Source: Candidatus Neoanaerotignum tabaqchaliae (GTDB lineage: Bacteria > Bacillota > Clostridia > Lachnospirales > Anaerotignaceae). From it: a DNA stretch of 11,179 nucleotides. Shown one piece after another: positions 1 to 5,826 of this stretch. The stretch is from assembly GCA_904420235.1 (NCBI GenBank), contig CAJFUS010000023.1, positions 1 to 11,179 of the forward strand, in the 5' to 3' direction. Below the pieces are notes generated by a model, which did no database searches, was not told where the DNA came from, and saw only the letters and a program-made list of their open reading frames with translations. The stretch's first letter is position 1. Every line of letters begins with the position of its first letter. The translations under genes and the position numbers were made by a program.

Positions 1-396
1 GTGCTTCAAAAAGAGGGACGTCTTGAGTTTGAGGGAAAAACATATCTTTCCCACATGGTTATGGGTGAGGAAAGAAAGGGTATAAAAATAGCCTATTGCA
101 CCGACAGCAGACCCTTTGACGGACTTCGGGAATTGGCCAAGGAAGCCGATATTTTTGTGTGCGAGGGGATGTACGGCGATGACGAGAAAAAGCCTAAGGC
201 CATAGAAAACAGGCACATGCTTTTTTCCGAGGCGGCTGAGGCGGCCAAGAGGGCCAAAGCCAAGGAGCTTTGGCTTACCCATTTCAGCCCGTCCCTTTCA
301 AAGCCGGAGGAATTTTTGGAAAAAGCGGCGGACATATTCCCAAACACAGTTATAGGATTTGACGGAATGAGAAAAACGCTGCTTTTTGAGGAATAA
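1..396 (+). CDS. rnz: Ribonuclease Z, C-terminal part (5' end outside window)
   Basis: Metallo-beta-lactamase-fold endonuclease that removes the 3' trailer of precursor tRNAs in the cytoplasm. The frame is open from the first base, and the GTG at position 1 is only an internal Val codon. About 131 C-terminal residues of a family that is usually near 300 are present; the N-terminal part with the main HxHxDH metal motif lies outside the window. Visible hallmarks, numbered from the window edge, are YCTDSRP with the metal-bridging Asp (D35), CEGMYGD, RHMLFSEAAEAA with a His (H72) at the place of the RNase Z HST-type loop, and LWLTHFSPS with the last metal-ligand His (H94). This CTDSRP/CEGMYGD style is typical of clostridial short-form RNase Z. 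It ends in TAA 144 bp upstream of tsaD, another tRNA maturation gene on the same strand. No intrinsic terminator is seen between them, so co-transcription is possible. Confidence 0.93.
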   Translation: MLQKEGRLEFEGKTYLSHMVMGEERKGIKIAYCTDSRPFDGLRELAKEADIFVCEGMYGDDEKKPKAIENRHMLFSEAAEAAKRAKAKELWLTHFSPSLSKPEEFLEKAADIFPNTVIGFDGMRKTLLFEE

Positions 397-424
397 GGAC
401 ATTTTGCGTTTTTTAGCGGCCTGT

Positions 425-488
425 TTTAAAAACATGGAAAAGCCAGTTTAAAAACATTAAAACGATGATTTTGGTTTTAACTTAAAAC
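425..488. repeat. Direct repeat pair and palindrome upstream of tsaD
   Basis: In the 144-bp spacer between rnz and tsaD, TTTAAAAACAT occurs twice (425-435 and 447-457), with starts 22 bp apart, about two helical turns. They are followed by the palindrome GTTTTAA-C-TTAAAAC (474-488). The sequences share a TTTTAAAA-like core. They could be a regulator-binding array, or chance in AT-rich DNA; no known operator is recognised. No convincing -35/-10 pair was found in this spacer. Confidence 0.35.
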
Positions 489-540
489 GCCCAATTTTAG
501 TAAATATTGATTTATATGAGAATTTTTATGGGAGGGCCTT

Positions 541-1569
541 ATGAACAGCGGCAAAGATATATTTATACTTGGAATAGAAAGCTCCTGCGACGAGACGGCG
601 GCTGCCGTTGTTAAAAACGGCAGAGAGGTGCTTAGCAACGTTATATCATCACAAATAGACGTTCATACTAAATTTGGCGGCGTTGTGCCGGAGATAGCCT
701 CAAGAAAACACATAGAAAATATCGATTGGGTTATAGACAAGGCTCTTGCGGATGCTGAAATGGATTTTAATAGACTGGACGCCATAGCCGTTACATACGG
801 CCCCGGCCTTGTGGGAGCTTTGCTTGTTGGCCTTTCAGAGGCCAAGGCGCTGGCCTACGCCATAAACAAGCCTCTTGTGGGCGTTAACCACATAGAGGGC
901 CATATATGCGCCAACTATATAGCCGACAGGAACTTTGAGCCGCCTTATGTAGCTCTTGTGGTTTCGGGCGGACACTCTCATCTTTTGTATGTGGAGGATT
1001 ATGGAAAATACAGGATACTTGGAAGAACAAGAGACGACGCGGCGGGAGAGGCATACGACAAAGTTGCCAGAGCCATAGGCATGGGATACCCTGGAGGGCC
1101 TAAAATTGACGCGGCGGCAAAGCTTGGAAATCCCCACGCCATAGAGTTTCCAAGGGTGTTCCTTGACGACGGCAGTCTTGATTTCAGCTTCAGCGGCCTT
1201 AAATCGGCGGTGCTTAATTATCTTAACAAGGAAAAAATGCTTAACAGAGAAGTTAACGCCAATGATGTGGCGGCCTCATTTCAAAAGGCTGTTGTAGAGG
1301 TGCTGTCTCAAAAAACCATAGCGGCGGCAAGGCTTATGGGTGTTTCAAAAGTGGCTATGGCCGGAGGTGTGTCGGCAAACAGCGCCTTAAGGGCCGAAAT
1401 GGAAAAACTGTGCGGCGAAAACGGCTTTAGTCTGAATGTTCCGCCTCCTGTTTACTGCACAGACAATGCGGCCATGATAGGCAGCGCCGGATATTATGAG
1501 TTTATTTTAGGGGCGAGAGGCGGCCTTGATTTAAACGCTAATCCCAATCTTAAGCTTGGCGAAAGATAA
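541..1569 (+). CDS. tsaD: tRNA N6-adenosine threonylcarbamoyltransferase TsaD
   Basis: Transfers threonylcarbamoyl from threonylcarbamoyl-AMP to A37 of ANN-decoding tRNAs (t6A), working in the cytoplasm with TsaB and TsaE. The 342-residue product has the usual bacterial TsaD length and the ASKHA/Kae1 fold. Seen in order: GIESSCDET at about residues 11-19; the metal-binding NHIEGH with H117 and H121; the phosphate-loop VSGGHSHL; the GEAYDKVAR segment; FSFSGLKSA; the AGGVSAN loop; and a C-terminal CTDNAAMIG whose D308 is the third expected metal ligand. The start is supported by GGAGGG at 531-536, four bases before the ATG. TsaB, TsaE and TsaC are not in this window. The gene stands between rnz upstream and a clear intrinsic terminator about 80 bp downstream. 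Nothing appears truncated or unusual, and the identity is close to certain. Confidence 0.98.
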   Translation: MNSGKDIFILGIESSCDETAAAVVKNGREVLSNVISSQIDVHTKFGGVVPEIASRKHIENIDWVIDKALADAEMDFNRLDAIAVTYGPGLVGALLVGLSEAKALAYAINKPLVGVNHIEGHICANYIADRNFEPPYVALVVSGGHSHLLYVEDYGKYRILGRTRDDAAGEAYDKVARAIGMGYPGGPKIDAAAKLGNPHAIEFPRVFLDDGSLDFSFSGLKSAVLNYLNKEKMLNREVNANDVAASFQKAVVEVLSQKTIAAARLMGVSKVAMAGGVSANSALRAEMEKLCGENGFSLNVPPPVYCTDNAAMIGSAGYYEFILGARGGLDLNANPNLKLGER

Positions 1570-1647
1570 CATAAATATTTTTGTGCGAAAATAAGAACCT
1601 TTTGCGTAATTGAGAAAAGTTTCTTAAGCAAACGATAATTCATTAAC

Positions 1648-1687
1648 AAAAATCCCTGCGCATGATTTTATGCTTTGGGATTTTTTT
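1648..1687 (+). terminator. Intrinsic terminator after tsaD
   Basis: The outer stem AAAAATCCC (1648-1656) pairs with GGGATTTTT (1677-1685). An inner stem GCAT/ATGC (1660-1663 with 1670-1673) is separated from it by a 3x3 internal loop, and the terminal loop is GATTTT. The right arm runs into a tract of seven T (1681-1687). The flanking A and T tracts are fairly symmetrical, so it could also act in reverse. It closes the rnz/tsaD unit and isolates it from the ATPase operon. Confidence 0.85.
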
Positions 1688-1704
1688 AATTTATAAAAAA
1701 ACTT

Positions 1705-1733
1705 TTGACAAATGAAAAAAAATATAGTACATT
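1705..1733 (+). promoter_or_regulatory. Candidate sigma-A promoter downstream of tsaD terminator
   Basis: A consensus -35 TTGACA (1705-1710) is separated by 17 bp from TACATT (1728-1733), which matches the -10 consensus at four of six positions, including the key A at position 2 and T at position 6. Other TATAAT words lie at 1744-1749 and 1751-1756 but have no suitably placed -35. A transcript from here would start near 1740 and cover the small ORF at 1806. The region is AT-rich, so chance matches are easier; the exact -35 and ideal spacing raise the odds. Confidence 0.45.
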
Positions 1734-1805
1734 AAAAAACATATATAATTTATAATAAAATATTAAATATTTAAGTTGTGATTTTTACATAGGGAACTGT
1801 TACAA

Positions 1806-1874
1806 ATGGAATTTGATGAAAAATATAAATTAACCATTAAGAACAATTTTAATTATTATGTTAAAAATAAGTGA
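1806..1874 (+). CDS. Possible 22-residue small protein (uncertain)
   Basis: ATG at 1806 opens 22 sense codons ending at TGA 1872-1874. The product would be a Lys/Asn/Tyr-rich basic peptide beginning MEFDEKYKLT, with no signal peptide, membrane segment or cysteine. AGGGAA at 1791-1796 gives a modest Shine-Dalgarno nine bases before the ATG, and the candidate promoter at 1705-1733 lies about 75 bp upstream. No family is recognised. An ORF this short is expected by chance in AT-rich DNA only moderately rarely, so it may be meaningless or a remnant. Confidence 0.2.
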   Translation: MEFDEKYKLTIKNNFNYYVKNK

Positions 1875-1921
1875 ATTTATTGTCGTAAATTTATGTTAAT
1901 TTAGTTAAAATTTGTTATTAC

Positions 1922-1964
1922 GGCATAATAATAGTTAAATTAGTAACGAATAAGGCATAATAAT
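1922..1964. repeat. 11-bp direct repeat GGCATAATAAT
   Basis: GGCATAATAAT is found at 1922-1932 and again at 1954-1964, with starts 32 bp apart, close to three helical turns. The second copy ends 60 bp before the -35 box of the consensus promoter at 2025. The helically phased spacing fits a pair of regulator sites upstream of the ATPase promoter, but no known operator is recognised and the role is inferred only. Confidence 0.4.
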
Positions 1965-2024
1965 TAAAAAAATTTTTCTATATTTATTTTTTTAGTATAA
2001 AAACACAATGATAGGCTATATATA

Positions 2025-2053
2025 TTGACAAAATCTGGTAATTAAACTATAAT
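2025..2053 (+). promoter_or_regulatory. Consensus sigma-A promoter for the V-ATPase operon
   Basis: Perfect TTGACA (2025-2030), a 17-bp spacer and perfect TATAAT (2048-2053). Upstream DNA (about 1965-2020) is rich in A- and T-tracts that could act as an UP element. Transcription would begin near 2060, about 390 nt before the first ATPase start codon at 2450. No terminator-like GC hairpin with a T-tract lies between promoter and gene. This is the best promoter in the window and the likely driver of the nine-gene operon. Confidence 0.75.
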
Positions 2054-2222
2054 TTTAAATATGTGAAAATATATAAAATAGTAAATGTTAAGTAAACTTT
2101 AACTGGTTTGAAAACATTAATTAATTTGTTTATGCTGCAAAAAAACGTTGTTTAGATGTGGAAGGCGGCAATTTTTTATTTAACATAAACGTTAAAAAAA
2201 TAACGATATATTTCGCTTGTAA

Positions 2223-2241
2223 TACAGATTTATAAACTGTA
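2223..2241. promoter_or_regulatory. Near-perfect palindrome in the operon leader
   Basis: TACAGATTTATAAACTGTA is an 18-bp palindrome (TACAGTTTATAAACTGTA) interrupted by one extra A at 2228. It lies about 165 bp downstream of the presumed transcription start and about 210 bp before the first gene. As DNA it resembles a dimeric repressor site; as RNA it would form only a weak AT-rich hairpin. No regulator is assigned. Confidence 0.35.
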
Positions 2242-2410
2242 ATTAAGGTATATTTTTTCCGATAAAAAGGATAAATATAAATAAAATGTTTTAAATCAAG
2301 CAAACGGTGTTATGGATTTCAGTTCCGCGTAAGCCTTGCGGAGGAAAGGCGCGCGGCGAACAAGACGGAAAACAGAAAGGAGAGAGGCGGTTAGGAGGTT
2401 AAAATACTTT

Positions 2411-2427
2411 GCAGATTTTAAATCTGC
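2411..2427 (+). promoter_or_regulatory. Perfect palindrome just upstream of the first ATPase gene
   Basis: GCAGATTT-T-AAATCTGC, with two exact 8-bp arms around one base, ends 11 bases before the ribosome binding site AGGTGA (2439-2444) of the first gene. As RNA it can form a 6-bp GCAGAT/AUCUGC hairpin with a 5-nt loop next to the site where ribosomes land. It could be an operator, a translational control hairpin or an mRNA-processing structure. There is no T-tract after it, so it is not an intrinsic terminator. Confidence 0.45.
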
Positions 2428-2449
2428 TTATATAAGAGAGGTGATAAAA

Positions 2450-2776
2450 ATGGCTTTTGACGTAATAAAGGACATTGTATCGGCTGAAAAGGAGGCGGAC
2501 GCAATTAAGGCCGATGCCGAGGCTAAGGCGCGGCAGATTAAAGCCGACGCTGTTTTAAAGGCGGACGGCATAAAAAGCCAGGTGAAGCAGAATGCTTCAG
2601 CCTATGAGAAAACGGCTGTTGAAGCAGCTATAAACGGGGCTCAGGCCGAGGTTAATAAAATAACACTGGCGGCTGAAGAAAAATGCGTCCAAGTTAAGGC
2701 TCAGGCTCAGGCCAACAGGCAAAAGGCCATAGAGGCTGTTATTGGAAAGGTAGTTGGTATAAATGGCGATAGTTGA
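2450..2776 (+). CDS. ahaH: V-type ATPase peripheral stalk subunit H/G
   Basis: Small coiled-coil protein that pairs with subunit E to form the peripheral stalks holding the A/B head against the membrane stator I. It has 108 residues, about the family length. After a short N-terminal MAFDVIKDIVSAEKEAD segment it is almost entirely Ala/Lys/Glu/Gln-rich heptad-like helix up to VIGKVVGI, with no membrane span. The family is called H (AhaH), G, or NtpF in E. hirae; it occupies the first position of the operon there as well. ATG 2450 is chosen because AGGTGA (2439-2444) lies five bases upstream and the protein then starts at the usual place. The frame is open back to a TTG at 2336, but that extension is Arg-rich and unlike the family. 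Its last 14 bases overlap ntpI. Confidence 0.88.
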   Translation: MAFDVIKDIVSAEKEADAIKADAEAKARQIKADAVLKADGIKSQVKQNASAYEKTAVEAAINGAQAEVNKITLAAEEKCVQVKAQAQANRQKAIEAVIGKVVGINGDS

Positions 2777-4700
2777 GATGAGAAAGCTTGCCGTTGTGGG
2801 ACTTAACTCAGGCAAGCAAAAAATCTTAAGCGAGCTTATGTACCTTGGGGCGGCACAGATTGACAGTCAGGACAAAAAGCTTTTAAGCGACGACTGGGCG
2901 GCCCTTGTGAAGCAAGACGAAGGCAACAGCGGACCTATTGAATCTGAAATAGCCGAGGCGTCAAGCGCTATTGGCGCCCTTGATAAATATTTTTCTGGCA
3001 AAAAACCGCTTATAGTTTGCCGAAAGCCTGTTGGTGAAAATGAATTTAACGACAGAGCCTTTGCTGAAAAGGAAAATAAAGAGCTTGCCAACAAAGTAAA
3101 CTCGCTTTACAAAAAAATATTGTCTTTAAAAGCCGAGGAAAACACTGTTTTAACCAATATAGCCGGCCTTAAGCCTTGGGTTTCATACAGCTATCCCCTT
3201 GATATGCGCAAAACAAGGCTTTCGGCAATTCAAACGGGTACTTTCCCTGTTTCGGTGTCTTTATCGGACGTTGAGGAAAAGTTGTCAAAGGTTAAAAACG
3301 GCGGTTGTATCTATCAGGTATCTAAAGACGAAAATCTTATTTACGCTGTTTTTGTGTGCCTTAGAGAGGACGAAGAAGAACTTGCGGCCATTTTAAGGCA
3401 GGAAGGCTTTAATCCGGTGGCTTTTGAGGGCCTTAGCGGCACAGCTCAAAGCTGTTTGGAGGAAAGCGAAAAAAGGCTTGAAACAGTTAAAAAAGATATA
3501 GCCTCTTCAGAAGATGAAATGCGTAAGCTTTCTGATAGGACCGAGGAGCTTAAATTTTATTACGACGGCCTTGTTATTGAAAGAGATAAGCAGAAAATAT
3601 TGTCTAACCTGCTTAAAACAAAAAGCGCCTTCTATTTTGACGGCTGGATTACAAAATCGTCTGAGGAAGAAGTTAAGGCAGTGCTTGACAAATATGGCTG
3701 CTATTATGAAATAAGCGAGCCGGAAAAGGGCGAGGAGTTCCCTATTTTACTTAAGGAAAACGCCTTGACGGAGCCATTTGAGGCTATTACCGATTTATAC
3801 TCCACACCGTCGGTAAACGATATAGACCCAACTCCGTTTTTAGCGCCTTTTTATTTTATATTCTTCGGGCTTATGCTTTCCGATGCCGCCTATGGCGCCA
3901 TACTTACAATAGGCAGTTTTATAATTCTTAAGATGTTCAACATTGAGGGTCTTATGAAAAAAATTATGAAACTGTTTATGTACTGCGGCATATCAACAAT
4001 GTTTTGGGGCATAATGTTCGGCGGAGTATTCGGCGATATGTTTGGCATAAGCGCCCTGTGGTTCAATCCTGTTGAGGACCCTATGACGCTTCTTGTGTTC
4101 TCGCTTATATTCGGCGGAATACATCTGTTTGTGGGCATGGGAATTAAGGCCTATATTCTTATAAAAAGCGGACACATGGTTGACGCCGTGTGCGATATAT
4201 TTTTATGGTATATACTTTTAATAGGCCTTGTGCTTTTTGGTGTTGGAAACATGATTACGCCAGTGCTTTCAGAAATAGGCAAATATATGTCTATAATAGG
4301 AGCCGTTGGAATTTTATTTACCGGCGGAAGAAGCAAAAAAGGCATTGGAAAGATTACAGGCGGTCTTGGAAGCCTTTACGGCATAACAAGCTACCTTTCT
4401 GACGTATTGTCATATTCAAGGCTTTTGGCCCTTGGTCTTGCTACGGGAGTTGTGTCTCAGGTTATAAATACCCTTGGCAAAATGCTGGGCGGAGGAATTG
4501 TTGCTATTGTCGCTATGGTTATAGTGTTTATTATAGGACATGTGTTTAACTTGGCTATAAACACACTGGGTTCTTTCGTTCATTCCAGCAGGCTGCAATA
4601 TGTTGAGTTTTTCGGAAAATTTTTTGAGGGCGGAGGAACTGCCTTTAATCCATTTAAAAGAAGAACTAAATATGTGGAGATAGTAAAGGAGGAAAAGTAA
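2763..4700 (+). CDS. ntpI: V-type ATPase membrane stator subunit I
   Basis: Equivalent of eukaryotic subunit a: it forms the two ion half-channels against the K ring and anchors the peripheral stalks. The 645 residues are close to the usual bacterial length. Residues 1 to about 355 are a soluble, charged, partly coiled-coil arm; from about 356 (PTPFLAPFYFIFFG) to about 615 comes a multi-span membrane domain. The conserved arginines are seen as R553 in SYSRLLALGLA and R610 in HSSRLQYVEFF. Their spacing of 57 residues is close to that of the paired functional arginines known in E. hirae NtpI and Thermus. ATG 2763 gives the family-like beginning MAIVEMRKL and overlaps the preceding gene by 14 bp; GGAAAGG at 2744-2750 is a somewhat distant ribosome site, so coupling is likely. 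The stop codon directly abuts the ntpK start. Confidence 0.96.
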   Translation: MAIVEMRKLAVVGLNSGKQKILSELMYLGAAQIDSQDKKLLSDDWAALVKQDEGNSGPIESEIAEASSAIGALDKYFSGKKPLIVCRKPVGENEFNDRAFAEKENKELANKVNSLYKKILSLKAEENTVLTNIAGLKPWVSYSYPLDMRKTRLSAIQTGTFPVSVSLSDVEEKLSKVKNGGCIYQVSKDENLIYAVFVCLREDEEELAAILRQEGFNPVAFEGLSGTAQSCLEESEKRLETVKKDIASSEDEMRKLSDRTEELKFYYDGLVIERDKQKILSNLLKTKSAFYFDGWITKSSEEEVKAVLDKYGCYYEISEPEKGEEFPILLKENALTEPFEAITDLYSTPSVNDIDPTPFLAPFYFIFFGLMLSDAAYGAILTIGSFIILKMFNIEGLMKKIMKLFMYCGISTMFWGIMFGGVFGDMFGISALWFNPVEDPMTLLVFSLIFGGIHLFVGMGIKAYILIKSGHMVDAVCDIFLWYILLIGLVLFGVGNMITPVLSEIGKYMSIIGAVGILFTGGRSKKGIGKITGGLGSLYGITSYLSDVLSYSRLLALGLATGVVSQVINTLGKMLGGGIVAIVAMVIVFIIGHVFNLAINTLGSFVHSSRLQYVEFFGKFFEGGGTAFNPFKRRTKYVEIVKEEK

Positions 4701-5204
4701 ATGGAAGTAATGGATATAATGTCTACAATTAGTTTTAACGGACAGTTTTACGCTTTGCTTGGCGCTGCCATGGCTGCTTTGGCCGGAATAGGAAGCGCCA
4801 TAGGTATAGGTATAGCCGGAGAGGCGGCCGCCGGAGTTGTTTCGGAGGACCCAAACAAATTCGGTCAGGTGCTTGTTTTGCAGGCCCTTCCTGGAACACA
4901 AGGAATTTATGGCCTTCTTATTGCATTTATAATACTCCTTAAAGTTGGCCTTTTGGGCGGAGACGGAATGGTTGAGCTTACGGTTTCTCAAGGAGCCTAT
5001 ATATTTGCTTCGTCACTTCCTGTTGGACTTGTAGGAATTTTCTCGGCCATAGCTCAGGGAAAAGCGGCCGCAGCCGGAATTATGCTTGTTGGAAAGAAGC
5101 CTTCCGAATTGGCAAAAGGTATGATTTTTGCAGCCATGGTTGAGACATACGCCGTACTTGCCCTTCTTATTTCGTTCCTTATGATTAACAGCATCACATT
5201 CTAA
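4701..5204 (+). CDS. ntpK: V-type ATPase rotor ring subunit K (probably Na+-binding)
   Basis: Proteolipid that forms the rotating membrane ring carrying ions past subunit I. The 167-residue product has four hydrophobic helices in two related hairpins (about 14-82 and 97-164), the duplicated 16-kDa form also used by E. hirae NtpK. Only the second hairpin keeps the ion carboxylate, E148 in MVETYA. The other residues of the E. hirae Na+ site are also present: L63, T66 and Q67 in LPGTQG, Y70, and Q119 in AIAQGK. Offsets to E. hirae numbering are constant within each hairpin (2, then 9), with about seven extra residues in the connecting loop (KVGLLGGDGMVEL). AAAGGAGG at 4685-4692 lies eight bases before ATG 4701; later in-frame ATGs at 4710 and 4719 are worse placed. 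Na+ specificity is inferred from these residues. Confidence 0.97.
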   Translation: MEVMDIMSTISFNGQFYALLGAAMAALAGIGSAIGIGIAGEAAAGVVSEDPNKFGQVLVLQALPGTQGIYGLLIAFIILLKVGLLGGDGMVELTVSQGAYIFASSLPVGLVGIFSAIAQGKAAAAGIMLVGKKPSELAKGMIFAAMVETYAVLALLISFLMINSITF

Positions 5205-5248
5205 TAAGGCGCGGACGGTTATTAATTTGTAAAGGAGGGCAGGCTTTT

Positions 5249-5812
5249 ATGGGTAACGGACAAAACTTGATTGACAAAATTATCTCCGACGCTAAAAAAG
5301 AGGCCGAAGGGATAGTGGCCGCATCTCAAAAAGAAGCCGACAATATAATAAAAGAGGCCGAAAACGCGGCGCGTTTAGAGGAAAAAAGGCTTAATGCCCT
5401 GTCTGATAACGAGGCCCAAAAGGCGGCCGCCAAAGAAATTTCGTCGGCCGAAATGAGGGCAAGACAGCTTATACTTAAGCAGAAAAGACAATGTCTTGAT
5501 GATATTATTGACGAGGCCGAAAACTACCTCTGTTCATTAAGCGGACAGGAATATGAGGATACCATATTTAAAATGCTTAAAAATTCCGAATATGGCCAAG
5601 GCTGTGAGGTTATACTTTCAAAAAGAGACAAAGAGGCCATGGAGGAAAAGCTTAAGGATATGGGATATAATGTGTCCGGCGAGACAAGAGACATTGAAGG
5701 CGGATTTGTTGTTAAAAAAGGCGACATTGAGTATAATTACTCGTTTAAATCCATGATTATGGTTCAGAGGGAAGAAATATCATATCTTGCCTCGGAAATA
5801 CTGTTCCCTTAA
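5249..5812 (+). CDS. ntpE: V-type ATPase peripheral stalk subunit E
   Basis: Forms the peripheral stalk with subunit H/G; its globular end binds the top of the A/B head. In the 187 residues, about 1-95 are a long charged Ala/Glu/Lys-rich helix (LIDKIISDAKKEAEGIV, then KEADNIIKEAE), and about 96-187 form a compact alpha/beta domain ending in GGFVVKKGDIEYNYSF and EEISYLASEILFP. This layout and length match the family. AAAGGAGGG (5231-5239) lies nine bases before the ATG. The 44-bp gap after ntpK is the largest inside the operon and contains no terminator. The abundant ring subunit K is encoded just before it, but no obvious processing hairpin is seen in the gap. The stop codon overlaps the ribosome binding site of ntpC. 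Confidence 0.93.
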   Translation: MGNGQNLIDKIISDAKKEAEGIVAASQKEADNIIKEAENAARLEEKRLNALSDNEAQKAAAKEISSAEMRARQLILKQKRQCLDDIIDEAENYLCSLSGQEYEDTIFKMLKNSEYGQGCEVILSKRDKEAMEEKLKDMGYNVSGETRDIEGGFVVKKGDIEYNYSFKSMIMVQREEISYLASEILFP

Positions 5813-5826
5813 GGAGGTGCGGTTAA

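Larger units (their letters stand above)
1691..2449. other. Long AT-rich intergenic region and ATPase operon leader
   Basis: Roughly 760 bp without a recognisable gene on either strand. Up to about 2320 it is extremely AT-rich, with many A- and T-tracts. From about 2321 to 2400 composition changes abruptly to GC- and purine-rich on the + strand. It contains two candidate promoters (1705-1733 and 2025-2053), a 22-codon small ORF (1806-1874), an 11-bp direct repeat (1922-1964), and palindromes at 2223-2241 and 2411-2427. No tRNA, rRNA, insertion sequence or riboswitch class could be recognised by eye. An uncharacterised small RNA in this stretch cannot be excluded. Confidence 0.7.

Noticed and set aside
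2190..2205. Weak hairpin CGTTA-(A)6-TAACG
   Set aside because: Five mostly AT pairs in very AT-rich DNA are expected by chance.
2336..2449. In-frame upstream extension of the first ATPase gene from a TTG at 2336 (38 more residues)
   Set aside because: The extension is Arg-rich and unlike the family N-terminus, while ATG 2450 has a well-placed AGGTGA and gives the expected protein length.
2060..2449. Known riboswitch or T-box in the ATPase leader
   Set aside because: No conserved motif of these classes was recognised by eye, and there is no terminator/antiterminator pair before the first gene. A covariance-model search would be needed to be certain.
4416..4991. Open reading frame of 191 codons on the minus strand across the ntpI/ntpK junction
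   Set aside because: It lies wholly antisense to two highly conserved genes, its product is Ser/Asn/Tyr-rich and resembles no family known to me, and it fits a by-product of the codon use of the + strand genes.
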